Shown here: in pieces, positions 27,602 to 35,762 of the stretch
Layout of the letters: each line of letters begins with the position of its first letter
Position numbering within the stretch: position 1 is the first letter of the stretch
DNA from: Sporosarcina sp. ZBG7A
Lineage (GTDB): Bacteria > Bacillota > Bacilli > Bacillales_A > Planococcaceae
Direction: 5' to 3'
Assembly: GCF_000813425.1 (NCBI RefSeq)
Contig: NZ_JWIB01000021.1
Coordinates: 29,344 to 93,343 of the forward strand
DNA: 64,000 nt
Translations under genes and position numbers: made by a program
Notes under the pieces: model-generated
Database searches by the model: none
What the model saw: the letters and a program-made list of their open reading frames with translations, nothing else
Told to the model about the DNA's origin: nothing

Positions 27602-29038
27602 TCACTTATATTCAACTTCAATAGATGGCGTTGGCCATTTAATTCCAGAATCTGTTGGTGGAGTCTGATTTGAAACTTCCGGACACTTTTCTAAGAATTG
27701 TTGGTTACTAAGACGTTGAATTCTTGGATGAGGTATTTTTTCTGGATAAGAAAGGTTACCTTTGTAAAAAATATAACTTGATGAGGATATTTCACTAACC
27801 TTATTTTCTATTGTTAGGTTCCCCGCTACACAAACCTTTGATTTGTCTTCAATCTCTGTCTTATTACCCTTTAAAGTTAGATTCCCTCCTACGTACAATG
27901 AAGTTTCTTCAAGTTCAAACTTTTTATTAGCAGTAAAATTACCAATAACAATCAAATTATTCGAATCCTCAGCATTAAAATGATTCTCTGCTGTGAGATC
28001 TCCACCTATATAAAAATAGGATTCTTCGATATCGACATCATTTTTAATAACTGCTGACTTATTTACAACTAAAATCGAATCCTCAATATCCAGTTTATTA
28101 CTTAGCGTTAGCGAACCATCTATCCTAAAATCAGTTTCCTCGATGTAAAGATGACCATTCCCAGTGTTAAATTCCCCTTTTACATAAACCCAGGAATCTT
28201 CCAAATCAAAATTCTGTCCAGTTTTATAAGTGTATCCATTCGGAAAGTAGACAGTTGAATCCTCAATATCTCTAATTTTATCGACATTTTCACTCGCGAA
28301 ACATTTCTTACCCTTAATTTCCTTTGCATTGGAACAGGGTGGTACTTGTACGCTCTGCGGATAATTCCATTCTCCCAAATCCCCATCGCTGGTACCACTG
28401 CCAGGTGACCCTCCTGTTGCTCCTGTTTCAAAGGAAGGAACTATAAAAACTTGCTCAAAATTAAGCAGCTTAGTTTTACCGCTCTTTCTTTCTTTTCCAA
28501 GCACACTGCCTGAAACCCCAATAGTGATTTGATCTTTCATTAAACCAATTATAATATTCTGGTCATTGGTTCTTATAAATTCATAATAGTTCTCTGTTTT
28601 TTTGTTAGACTTATTAAGTTCAAAATCAAACTCCTTTTTTTTGCCTAATATTAAAGCGGGTGCCTCTTCAACATTGACTGCCTTCATTAGTTTATAAAGT
28701 TCTTGTGCGGTACGTTTACGTACAGCGTCATAGTCAACTGTTCTATTGGGGTTTTTCTTATCATTTTTTATATTATCGAGTTGGATTTGAATTTCTTTTT
28801 CAGCAAAATTATTTAGTTCTTGTAAGCGGATATAATATTCATTGGTATATTGAGTCTTATAAAATTCAACTCCTGCTTCTGCAGCCACAACAGTCAAGTG
28901 ACTATTATCTACTATATTTTCTTGTGTTGCATTACTGATGTTTCCTCGGAGGAATACTGCTGTGAGAATCGTAATAATAACGATTAGCAATAAGACAACA
29001 AGTAAAGCATAGCCTCTTTCTCTATATATATATTTCAT
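27602..29038 (-). CDS. PilX-like pilus protein with a C-terminal repeat (beta-solenoid-like) domain
   Basis: 478 residues from the ATG at 29038 (GGAG eight bases upstream); the frame opens at a GTG at 29062. The N-terminus RERGYALLVVLLLIVIITILTAVF is a PilX_N-type anchor without the Glu5 of true prepilins. A helical region (about 55-125) and a linker follow. About residues 257-430 contain nine ~20-residue repeats, each starting [IL]-E-[DE]-[ST] and carrying a VxGxLT-like strand. They are predicted to form an elongated beta-solenoid. Cysteine pairs flank the repeats. Likely a minor or tip subunit; adhesion is inference. Confidence 0.75.
   Translation of the reverse strand: MKYIYRERGYALLVVLLLIVIITILTAVFLRGNISNATQENIVDNSHLTVVAAEAGVEFYKTQYTNEYYIRLQELNNFAEKEIQIQLDNIKNDKKNPNRTVDYDAVRKRTAQELYKLMKAVNVEEAPALILGKKKEFDFELNKSNKKTENYYEFIRTNDQNIIIGLMKDQITIGVSGSVLGKERKSGKTKLLNFEQVFIVPSFETGATGGSPGSGTSDGDLGEWNYPQSVQVPPCSNAKEIKGKKCFASENVDKIRDIEDSTVYFPNGYTYKTGQNFDLEDSWVYVKGEFNTGNGHLYIEETDFRIDGSLTLSNKLDIEDSILVVNKSAVIKNDVDIEESYFYIGGDLTAENHFNAEDSNNLIVIGNFTANKKFELEETSLYVGGNLTLKGNKTEIEDKSKVCVAGNLTIENKVSEISSSSYIFYKGNLSYPEKIPHPRIQRLSNQQFLEKCPEVSNQTPPTDSGIKWPTPSIEVEYK
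27749..28270 (-). repeat. Nine ~20-residue coding repeats in the PilX-like protein
   Basis: The repeat starts lie 19-21 residues apart, with cores IEDS, LEDS, IEET, IEDS, IEES, AEDS, LEET, IEDK and ISSS in order. Each core is followed by a strand such as LYVGGNLTL or FYIGGDLTA. At DNA level the repeats are diverged, so they are old rather than recent slippage products. Confidence 0.85.
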
Positions 29039-29054
29039 GGATTTCACTCCATTC

Positions 29055-29483
29055 TCATTCACTTTTATACCTGGAGATTACAGTAGGTACGGAAACAGAT
29101 AATCTTCTATTTAAAGGATCCTTCACTTCCAAAGTTAACTCATACATGCTTGTTTTTTTAGGTTTCAACTCAATATCCTGTAGCGGTCCATACTGAAATT
29201 CTTGTCCTATTATTTCAGTGGATTCTTGATTTCCTTCGCAATTTCTTAAACTAACTTCTTGTTCCTCAATTATCAGTCTATAACACTCTGAAGATCTATG
29301 TTTCTGTTGAATTTTTGTAATAATGAAGTTAGCATCTTGTTGCAATTGGATTTTTGTCGTTTCTAATGCATTGTGTTTAACACTGATATTCATAGCAGTC
29401 CATATAATGCCCGTTACGAGGGAAACCAGAACCAATACAGCTAGAAGCTCTACAAGGGTCATACCTGACTGATTGTCTTTCAA
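29055..29483 (-). CDS. Type IV minor pilin (PilW/ComGF-like)
   Basis: 142 residues from a TTG at 29483 behind AGGGGG. It has a class III signal (KDNQSG^MTLVELLAVLVLVSLVTGI) with Glu5 and a long hydrophobic helix, then a helix (HNALETTKIQLQQDANFIITKIQ) and a beta-rich C-terminal part. Two cysteines (near 67 and 78) may form a short disulfide loop. It is the second gene of the operon, between another minor pilin and the PilX-like gene, matching the V-W-X order of minor pilins that prime pilus assembly. Confidence 0.85.
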   Translation of the reverse strand: MKDNQSGMTLVELLAVLVLVSLVTGIIWTAMNISVKHNALETTKIQLQQDANFIITKIQQKHRSSECYRLIIEEQEVSLRNCEGNQESTEIIGQEFQYGPLQDIELKPKKTSMYELTLEVKDPLNRRLSVSVPTVISRYKSE

Positions 29484-29503
29484 AACCGATTCCCCCTCAA
29501 GAG

Positions 29504-29938
29504 TTATTTAACCTGAATGTAACCAAATGATTCGCTAGAGATACGATTATCTTTCACGATTTCAACCTGCAGCCTATGTAATCGAACAACACCTGGCTTA
29601 AGCGTTTCTTTTAATTCGGGACCTTCATCAGGTGATTTTTTTATTTTTACAATCACGTTAGGTCTCCCATATTGATCATCTCTCCACCAGTCGTTTTCAC
29701 TAACAAATCTAGTCCCGTTCAAGTCACTAGTTTTCCATTTAATATTCTTATATTCTTCCAAAACAATCCGAGCCTCATTCATCGTCTCCAACTTCGTCTC
29801 GGTCCTACTATTAAAAAGAGTCATCTGAGGGAAAATTGTCATGAACGCAACGAAAACTATGCCTAATATCACAAGTGAGGCGAGAATTTCAACTAAAGTC
29901 AGTCCAGACTCTTCAGTGGTTTTCCATTTACACACCAA
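29504..29938 (-). CDS. Type IV minor pilin (PilV-like)
   Basis: About 144 residues. The class III signal TTEESG^LTLVEILASLVILGIVF is present, with Glu5. A helical stalk (NSRTETKLETMNEARIVLEEY) and a beta-rich globular part follow. The start is uncertain: GTG 29947, TTG 29938 and GTG 29935 are all in frame, and the GAGGTGA site favours one of the last two. It is the first gene of the operon, about 30 bp behind a good sigma-A promoter. Confidence 0.85.
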   Translation of the reverse strand: MVCKWKTTEESGLTLVEILASLVILGIVFVAFMTIFPQMTLFNSRTETKLETMNEARIVLEEYKNIKWKTSDLNGTRFVSENDWWRDDQYGRPNVIVKIKKSPDEGPELKETLKPGVVRLHRLQVEIVKDNRISSESFGYIQVK

Positions 29939-29973
29939 TTCTCTCACCTCTTTCGTTCCTTTTTCCTATCTCT

Positions 29974-30002
29974 AGCATAACGGAGTGAACCTTTGAGTTC
30001 AA
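29974..30002 (-). promoter_or_regulatory. Sigma-A promoter of the type IV pilus operon
   Basis: Minus-strand TTGAAC (29997-30002), exactly 17 bp, TATGCT (29974-29979), located between the terminator of the diguanylate cyclase operon and the first pilin gene. No structured leader or c-di-GMP riboswitch fits in the short 5' region. Confidence 0.75.
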
Positions 30003-30026
30003 TAGGCTTGTAAGCATAATTGTTAC

Positions 30027-30053
30027 AAAAAAAGACTGCTAGCGCAGTCTTTT
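30027..30053 (-). terminator. Rho-independent terminator after the diguanylate cyclase pair
   Basis: Stem AAAGACTGC/GCAGTCTTT (30031-30039 with 30044-30052), loop TAGC, followed on the minus strand by T-rich sequence. It separates the cyclase operon from the pilus operon. Confidence 0.85.
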
Positions 30054-30072
30054 GAGTGAAACTTTATTTTCA

Positions 30073-31797
30073 TCAAATTTCTATTGGATCAGTTGGCTCC
30101 GCTTCATAAACCCCAACGCGATTGCGTCCTGCCTGTTTCCCTCCAATATAGAGGGCTCTGTCTGCATTCCGAAGCAAACTGCTTTCAGATTGCGTGTCCT
30201 CTGGAATTGATGAGACACCAAGACTCACAGTAAGCTTGATACCAATCGATTCGATATCATCCGATAAGTCCGGTTTGATTGTAAATGTATGTTGCTCAAT
30301 TTCAAGACGAATTCTTTCAGCAAGTGAAACCGCTTCCTCCTTTGTGAAATCAGGAAGCAATAAAACAAATTCCTCTCCGCCATAACGAGCCAGCGTACGA
30401 CCATCCGTCTCGTACTTTTTAAGAATTTGAGCAAATTCACATAAAATATCATTACCACTTTGATGCCCATAATTATCATTGATGGATTTGAAATGATCGA
30501 TATCTAATATAATTGCAGATAAACTAGAAATCTCTTGTTCGTGAAAAAGACTTAGCTCATCTCTTAGTTTCTTTGTTAAATAGCGGAAGTTATACAGTTT
30601 TGTAAGACCGCACTTTTCACTTTTCTCAATCGTACGTTCGTAATGAAATGCTTTTACTATAGAGGTTTCGAAATACCCCGTTAACAAATCAACCATTTTT
30701 TTATCTAAATCCTCAAAAAAGTTTTTTCTGAACGACGTCATGATAAGGTAACCTTCAAGTTTTCCCGCTCGAATAATAGGTGCAATCATGACACTTTGTA
30801 CAGCAATACTGAACCGGAGATGTTCGAGCTTTTCGATTTCTTTACTTGAACTATATACCTTTATATTGTCTGGTGATAGTAAAGGTATCGCTTCATTTTC
30901 AAATTCAAAAAACTGAGATTCCTTTGAAAAAGTACCCGCCTCTGAACAGGCTAGCATTTGAAATCGGTTACCATTACGAATATCGAGAATATAAGCTTGA
31001 TCATAATTTACGACACCTTGAATTTTCTCAGTGAAAATTTTTATGACTTCATCCCTGCTTAGACTCTCCGTTAGTTCGTGACCTATTTCGACAGCGGAAG
31101 AAAGCTTTTTGTTAAGCTCACCAGAAAAAGCATACCTTCTAATAATTAAGAGTACGAGTAGAAATGGTGCACCAAGCAATAAAACGGAGAAACCGCCCAA
31201 TTTGTAAGTAAGTAGACTATATGCGACCGCTAAGGGTAGCACAACTATTGTTATCGCAAAATCCCACAACGCTACTTGCTTAAACTTATCAAAGGAAGCT
31301 TTCTCTATTTTCATGATGAGGTAAAGGACCAAGCTATTGATGAAAGAATATGACACTGCGTAAACCGTGGCCGCTATTAGGAAAGCCCACGGTGACATTT
31401 CCACGATTCTACCGCCAGCAAAATAAAAGAAGAATGCACTAACAATTGAAACAATCACAAACATTAACGAATTTGTTGTAAACCGATAGAATGCCGGTAA
31501 ACTCGACTTTCGAACAAATTGTAAAATTATGAGTGCAAGTTGCATGAAAACCATTTCCGCAAAAAGACCATATTGAAAAAAAATCACAAAAATAATCCAT
31601 CGTTCAAGTGAAATACTAATCGAGAATATTTGGAACGACGAACTCATTGCGATAATTAGCATGATGAAATTTAGCAATACAAACCACATATCAATTTCTT
31701 TAAACGGAAACATCATATATACAAGATATAACGAGGTCGGTACTACTAATAACCACAGTAAAAAAGCCGTCCACTGCTTACGTAGATTCTTGAGCAT
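30073..31797 (-). CDS. Membrane-bound GAF-GGDEF diguanylate cyclase (downstream paralogue)
   Basis: 574 residues from the ATG at 31797 (GGAGG seven bases upstream). About seven N-terminal membrane segments (residues 5-215) are followed by a GAF-like sensor domain (about 235-385, ESLSRDEVIKIFTEKIQG) and a GGDEF domain (about 395-565). The active-site loop is RYGGEEFVLLLP. The residues five positions before it (GRTLAR) do not form the RxxD inhibitory site, so product feedback is unlikely. It makes c-di-GMP from two GTP. It is a close paralogue of the upstream gene; both end NADRALYIGxKQAGRNRVG. Its position beside the pilus operon suggests a pilus-specific c-di-GMP source. Confidence 0.9.
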   Translation of the reverse strand: MLKNLRKQWTAFLLWLLVVPTSLYLVYMMFPFKEIDMWFVLLNFIMLIIAMSSSFQIFSISISLERWIIFVIFFQYGLFAEMVFMQLALIILQFVRKSSLPAFYRFTTNSLMFVIVSIVSAFFFYFAGGRIVEMSPWAFLIAATVYAVSYSFINSLVLYLIMKIEKASFDKFKQVALWDFAITIVVLPLAVAYSLLTYKLGGFSVLLLGAPFLLVLLIIRRYAFSGELNKKLSSAVEIGHELTESLSRDEVIKIFTEKIQGVVNYDQAYILDIRNGNRFQMLACSEAGTFSKESQFFEFENEAIPLLSPDNIKVYSSSKEIEKLEHLRFSIAVQSVMIAPIIRAGKLEGYLIMTSFRKNFFEDLDKKMVDLLTGYFETSIVKAFHYERTIEKSEKCGLTKLYNFRYLTKKLRDELSLFHEQEISSLSAIILDIDHFKSINDNYGHQSGNDILCEFAQILKKYETDGRTLARYGGEEFVLLLPDFTKEEAVSLAERIRLEIEQHTFTIKPDLSDDIESIGIKLTVSLGVSSIPEDTQSESSLLRNADRALYIGGKQAGRNRVGVYEAEPTDPIEI

Positions 31798-31822
31798 TTT
31801 GTATCCTCCGTTCTGGAACACC

Positions 31823-33526
31823 TTACTTTACATAACCACCTACTCGATTACGCCCAGCCTGCTTCGCTCCAATATACAATGCACGATCTGCATTTCGCAA
31901 TAGCGTCATCGCTTCATCTGTATCCTCAGGTGCGGCTGATACGCCTATACTCGCTGTGATTTGAATTTCTTCTTCATTCAACAAACACGACAAATCATTC
32001 TCGATTTGCATGTTTGTTTGCTGGATTTCACTTCGTAACTCTTCTGCAAACTCAAGTGCTGCATCCATTGAAAACTCGGGCAATATATAGACGAACTCTT
32101 CGCCACCATATCTAGCAACAATCGCTTTTTCAGGACATTTGTTTTGCAACAGATTTGCAAACTGTTTCAATATAAGATTTCCACTTTCATGTCCGTAGGC
32201 ATCATTGACCTTTTTAAAATGATCAATATCCAACATAACAACTGCAAGGTGTTCAAGAATTCCACGATTCAGCAAATCCATTTCCTGTTCCAATCGTTGC
32301 TCTAGAAAACGATAATTATAGAGCCCAGTCAATGCACAGCGGTTACTTTCCTGTTCTGCAAGTTCTATATATCTCGCTTTCTCAACCGACACTATAAAGT
32401 ATGAACTAAGCAGGTCCAGGACATTTAAATGAAACTCTTTAAACGCGTCTTTCTTTTTGCTACCCATCACCAGAACCCCCACAATCTCCTGGTGGCGAAT
32501 AAATGGAACACATAATAAGCTTTCGATATCATCTGGAACGGGAGTTATTGTTTGTTGAATCCATTGGTCTCTTCTAGTGTATAGAAAACTTTTCTTATCA
32601 GATAATACTTTACCCGCAATGCCCTCCCCCTTCGCTAAATGAACATGAGGAGTAGCAACTTTTCTACCTTTTACATAAAAATGTGTAGGTTCCAACCATC
32701 CATCATAATGATCGAATAAGTAAACATAGTCCGCTTCAAAAAGAGCAGTCGTTTTCGTCATAAATTCCTCGATTGTCGATTCTTCAGTGGTCATTTTAGC
32801 AAGTTGTTGACCTATCTTCCCCGCAGCTTGAATATAGGCATTTAAGTCGTCTGTCTGCCGATTAATTCTAAGCACTAGTGTCATGAAAAAGAACGGAATT
32901 CCCACTAACACATATCCAATGACCCCATAATGGATGAGGATAAAATATAACGACAAGGCAAGTGGTACGGCTATGACCATCCTAAAATAATGAAGAAGCG
33001 TTTCTTTTACGGAATCCAGTCTCATCCGATTTGTAAGTACACCATAAAGTTTAAAAATCCAATCATACAATACGGAATAGACAATTTGATAGACGAACAC
33101 GCCAACAACTAGAATGCTAAAGGTCAGTTCTCCAATTCCAGCTCCTGTCATGAAAAAAGCGACTGCCGAACTGACCGACAACACAAAATAAGCTAACGAG
33201 TTGTACAGCAAGCGATACAGAACATCACCTGTTTTATAACGCGCAAATACCGCACAAGCAATTATTAGTTGAGTAATGATCAACTCTATCGTTAATCCAT
33301 ACACAAGAAAAATCGGTAAAGTAAACCAGACAAAAAGTACGATGGGTTTACGATTGTAGATGATGGGATAGTAAATACTTAAAAATCCAAGTAAAAATGA
33401 AAGTCCTACCCATAACCAATTCACCGTGAGTATGGGCTGGGTATAAAGAAGATAAACGATGCCGGTCGGCACAACAAGTATCCACAGTAAGAGCAAGAGC
33501 AACAATGGCCGGCCTTTCAATTTCAT
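31823..33526 (-). CDS. Membrane-bound GAF-GGDEF diguanylate cyclase (upstream paralogue)
   Basis: About 567 residues; in-frame ATGs at 33535 and 33526 are both possible, the latter with GGAAGG nine bases upstream. The layout is the same as in the neighbour: about six to seven membrane helices, a GAF-like domain (about 230-380, with VHLAKGEGIAGKVL and LLCVPFIRHQEIVGVLVMG), and a GGDEF domain with VARYGGEEFVYILPEF. An RxxD inhibitory motif is not seen. The pair probably arose by tandem duplication and then diverged in the sensory part, so they may answer to different signals. First gene of a two-gene operon. Confidence 0.9.
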   Translation of the reverse strand: MKLKGRPLLLLLLLWILVVPTGIVYLLYTQPILTVNWLWVGLSFLLGFLSIYYPIIYNRKPIVLFVWFTLPIFLVYGLTIELIITQLIIACAVFARYKTGDVLYRLLYNSLAYFVLSVSSAVAFFMTGAGIGELTFSILVVGVFVYQIVYSVLYDWIFKLYGVLTNRMRLDSVKETLLHYFRMVIAVPLALSLYFILIHYGVIGYVLVGIPFFFMTLVLRINRQTDDLNAYIQAAGKIGQQLAKMTTEESTIEEFMTKTTALFEADYVYLFDHYDGWLEPTHFYVKGRKVATPHVHLAKGEGIAGKVLSDKKSFLYTRRDQWIQQTITPVPDDIESLLCVPFIRHQEIVGVLVMGSKKKDAFKEFHLNVLDLLSSYFIVSVEKARYIELAEQESNRCALTGLYNYRFLEQRLEQEMDLLNRGILEHLAVVMLDIDHFKKVNDAYGHESGNLILKQFANLLQNKCPEKAIVARYGGEEFVYILPEFSMDAALEFAEELRSEIQQTNMQIENDLSCLLNEEEIQITASIGVSAAPEDTDEAMTLLRNADRALYIGAKQAGRNRVGGYVK

Positions 33527-33582
33527 CCTCTTCATCCTTCCAATCAACCGCTCAACCCGCGGAATTATCTATCTATTGCTAA

Positions 33583-34806
33583 TTATATTATATGAGACCT
33601 TAGACTGTTTAGCAAGTATAAAGAACCCGAGACTATTTTCTTAACACCTAGGTCTTTAGTTAGTAACGAAGATACACAATCTATATCTATCACCATTTTA
33701 TTTCCAAATTCACATTGATCATAGAGGCATTGCGCAGTCGCAGCACCGGGTACATTAAAATTGATGAAGGTAAATGAATTCGCAACTGGTATTAATTCAT
33801 CGAGTGTCTCTTTAATTTCTTTATTGGCCATCATTCCTATGACAAAGTCAATCTTCTCCCCTGGCAGTTGTTCTTGGATCGTACGTCTGAGCATTAACGC
33901 TGCGGCAGGATTGTGTGCACCATCAAAAAAGACGCCTGGTGCGATTTCTTCGAATCGATAAGAGAGCTGCGCGGTCGCAATACCTGTTTGAATCGCTTCT
34001 ATCGGAAGGTTTAGACCAGCTTTAAGAAGCGATTCTATAGCAACTGCTGCATTGATAGCTTGGTGAGGACCTTTCATCTTTCTATTTGGTAATGCTAGTT
34101 GCTGACTTCCATCAAACTGTTCGGGGTTTCCTTCTTTCATACAGAAACCTTGTCCATAGATCACTAATGGACTGCCAACTTCAGTAGCCACTTTTTCTAC
34201 TACCTTTTCGGCGTCCGCAGGCAATTTCCCGCATACAGCTGGAACTCCCTTTTTTAATATTCCTGTTTTATGCCACGCAATCTCTCCGATCGAGTCACCA
34301 AGGAATCCGATATGGTCTCTAGCGATTGATGGAATTACAGAAACCATTGGCGTCAAGACATTTGTGCTGTCAAACCTTCCTCCCATTCCACATTCAATAA
34401 GGACTACATCTGGCTGCAGGCGGTTAAAAGTGGCAAACGCTGCCGCAGTCAATAGTTCGAAGTCTGTCAACATCCCGTCAAGTCCGGCATCTTTCAGTAT
34501 TTGGAAAGATGTTGTTAACTGCTCTTCTGTACTATTTTCTCCATTGATTCTGATTTGATCATGTATATCGATCATTGCAGGCGAAGCGAAAACGCCTGTA
34601 CTTATTCCGGCCTCACGAAGGATAGATTCCATAAAGCAAATTGTAGATCCTTTGCCATTCGTGCCTGCGACGTGGATTGCTCTTAAATTTTTTTGTGGCG
34701 ATCCAAGGAGGTTCATTGCGTGTTCAATTGCAGCTAGTCCAGGTTTAATCTCCTTATCACTAATAATGCTTACACGTTTCTTATACTCTTCCAACTTCGG
34801 TATCAT
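33583..34806 (-). CDS. folC: Bifunctional dihydrofolate synthase/folylpolyglutamate synthase
   Basis: 407 residues. P-loop VAGTNGKGSTICFME near 47-61, the Mg/ATP region IECGMGGRFDSTNVL near 138-152, and the C-terminal domain with FFDGAHNPAAALMLRR are standard Mur-ligase-fold FolC features. It adds L-glutamate to dihydropteroate and to reduced folates. In Bacillus folC lies between valS and comC; here the ATP-grasp operon lies on one side and the cyclase-pilus block on the other. Its 3' end carries the promoter of the cyclase operon. Confidence 0.95.
   Translation of the reverse strand: MIPKLEEYKKRVSIISDKEIKPGLAAIEHAMNLLGSPQKNLRAIHVAGTNGKGSTICFMESILREAGISTGVFASPAMIDIHDQIRINGENSTEEQLTTSFQILKDAGLDGMLTDFELLTAAAFATFNRLQPDVVLIECGMGGRFDSTNVLTPMVSVIPSIARDHIGFLGDSIGEIAWHKTGILKKGVPAVCGKLPADAEKVVEKVATEVGSPLVIYGQGFCMKEGNPEQFDGSQQLALPNRKMKGPHQAINAAVAIESLLKAGLNLPIEAIQTGIATAQLSYRFEEIAPGVFFDGAHNPAAALMLRRTIQEQLPGEKIDFVIGMMANKEIKETLDELIPVANSFTFINFNVPGAATAQCLYDQCEFGNKMVIDIDCVSSLLTKDLGVKKIVSGSLYLLNSLRSHII
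33587..33615 (-). promoter_or_regulatory. Sigma-A promoter of the diguanylate cyclase operon
   Basis: Minus-strand TTGCTA (33610-33615), 17 bp, TATAAT (33587-33592). It lies inside the last codons of folC and just upstream of the first cyclase gene, so the cyclases can be expressed separately from folC. Confidence 0.7.
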
Positions 34807-34847
34807 ACCTTTTCCCCACCTTATGCTAAACTTATAGTTGATAGCCT

Positions 34848-34875
34848 TTGAAAAGGCTTTTCTTAAGAGTATAGC
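34848..34875 (+). promoter_or_regulatory. Candidate sigma-A promoter of the ATP-grasp operon
   Basis: TTGAAA (34848-34853), 16 bp, TATAGC (34870-34875), 20 bp before the TTG start codon. The -35 box overlaps a small AGCC/GGCT inverted repeat that could be an operator or part of the divergent folC leader. Confidence 0.5.
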
Positions 34876-34895
34876 ACGAGAAAGAAGGGTTTCAT

Positions 34896-35762
34896 TTGAA
34901 GAGTTGCTGGATTATTTATAATGGAAGTTTAGTGAATGAGAAATTCCGCGATCAGGCGGAACTCGTACAAGAGGCCGCTGATCGGGCGGGTGTTTCTGCA
35001 ACAATTTATAAAAATTATGAAGTCATGATGGATGTAACCGGAAAAGTCGATTCACTCCCTGATTTCGTCGTATTTTTAGATAAAGATATTGTACTCGCAA
35101 CCTATTTGAAATCCCTCGGCATTCCTGTATTCAATGATCCGGAAGTGATCGAGCGTTGTGACAATAAAACGAAACAAGCGATAAGACTCGCACTTGATGG
35201 TGTGCCAATGCCAAGGACAATTGTTGCGCCTAAAGTGTATCCAAACTTCACAATCCGTGATAGCGGGTATTATGAACGCGTTTTACAGAAGCTTGGTCTT
35301 CCTATGATCATTAAGGAAGCACGTGGTTCTTTCGGAATGAACGTCTATCTGATTGAAACCGAGGAACAGTTTTATGAAAAAACAGAGGCATTGCGTGGAA
35401 TTGATTACTTATTTCAGGAGTTCATCGCTTCGAGTCGCGGACGCGATATTCGAGTGAATGTTGTTGGTGAACAGGTTGTTGCTGCGATGTATCGACATTC
35501 CGAGACGGATTTCCGTGCGAACATCACGAATGGCGGAAAAGCTGAGATCATTGAGTTAACGGATGCACAAATCTCTATCGCATTACGCGCTGCGAAATCG
35601 GTAGATGCGGATTTTGCTGGTGTCGACCTATTGTTTGGAGCAAATGAAGAACCACTTGTTTGTGAAGTTAATGCCGCTGCACATATCCGAAATATTTATA
35701 ATGTAACAGGAATTAACGTAGCGGATGCAATGATAGCGTACATTTTAGAGGTGATTGGATGA
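34896..35762 (+). CDS. RimK-like ATP-grasp ligase (first of a tandem pair)
   Basis: 288 residues, TTG start at 34896 with AAGAAGGG upstream. The N-terminal Rossmann-like part (1-95) includes FVVFLDKDIVLATYLKSLGI and FNDPEVIERCDNKTKQAIRL. ATP-grasp motifs follow: IIKEARGSFGMNVYLIE (lysine and glycine-rich loop, near 139-155), YLFQEFIASSRGRDIRVNVVG near 170-190, and the metal ligands VCEVNAAAHIRN near 258-269. RimK-family enzymes join a carboxylate to an amine (amino-acid or peptide ligation) using ATP. The substrate here is unknown. The gene overlaps the next ATP-grasp gene by four bases and is on the strand opposite to its surroundings. Confidence 0.85.
   Translation: MKSCWIIYNGSLVNEKFRDQAELVQEAADRAGVSATIYKNYEVMMDVTGKVDSLPDFVVFLDKDIVLATYLKSLGIPVFNDPEVIERCDNKTKQAIRLALDGVPMPRTIVAPKVYPNFTIRDSGYYERVLQKLGLPMIIKEARGSFGMNVYLIETEEQFYEKTEALRGIDYLFQEFIASSRGRDIRVNVVGEQVVAAMYRHSETDFRANITNGGKAEIIELTDAQISIALRAAKSVDADFAGVDLLFGANEEPLVCEVNAAAHIRNIYNVTGINVADAMIAYILEVIG

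Noticed and set aside
29948..30026. c-di-GMP riboswitch upstream of the pilus operon, as in some Clostridia
   Set aside because: The region is too short and lacks the GEMM core motifs; a plain sigma-A promoter lies there. c-di-GMP input is more likely through PilB.
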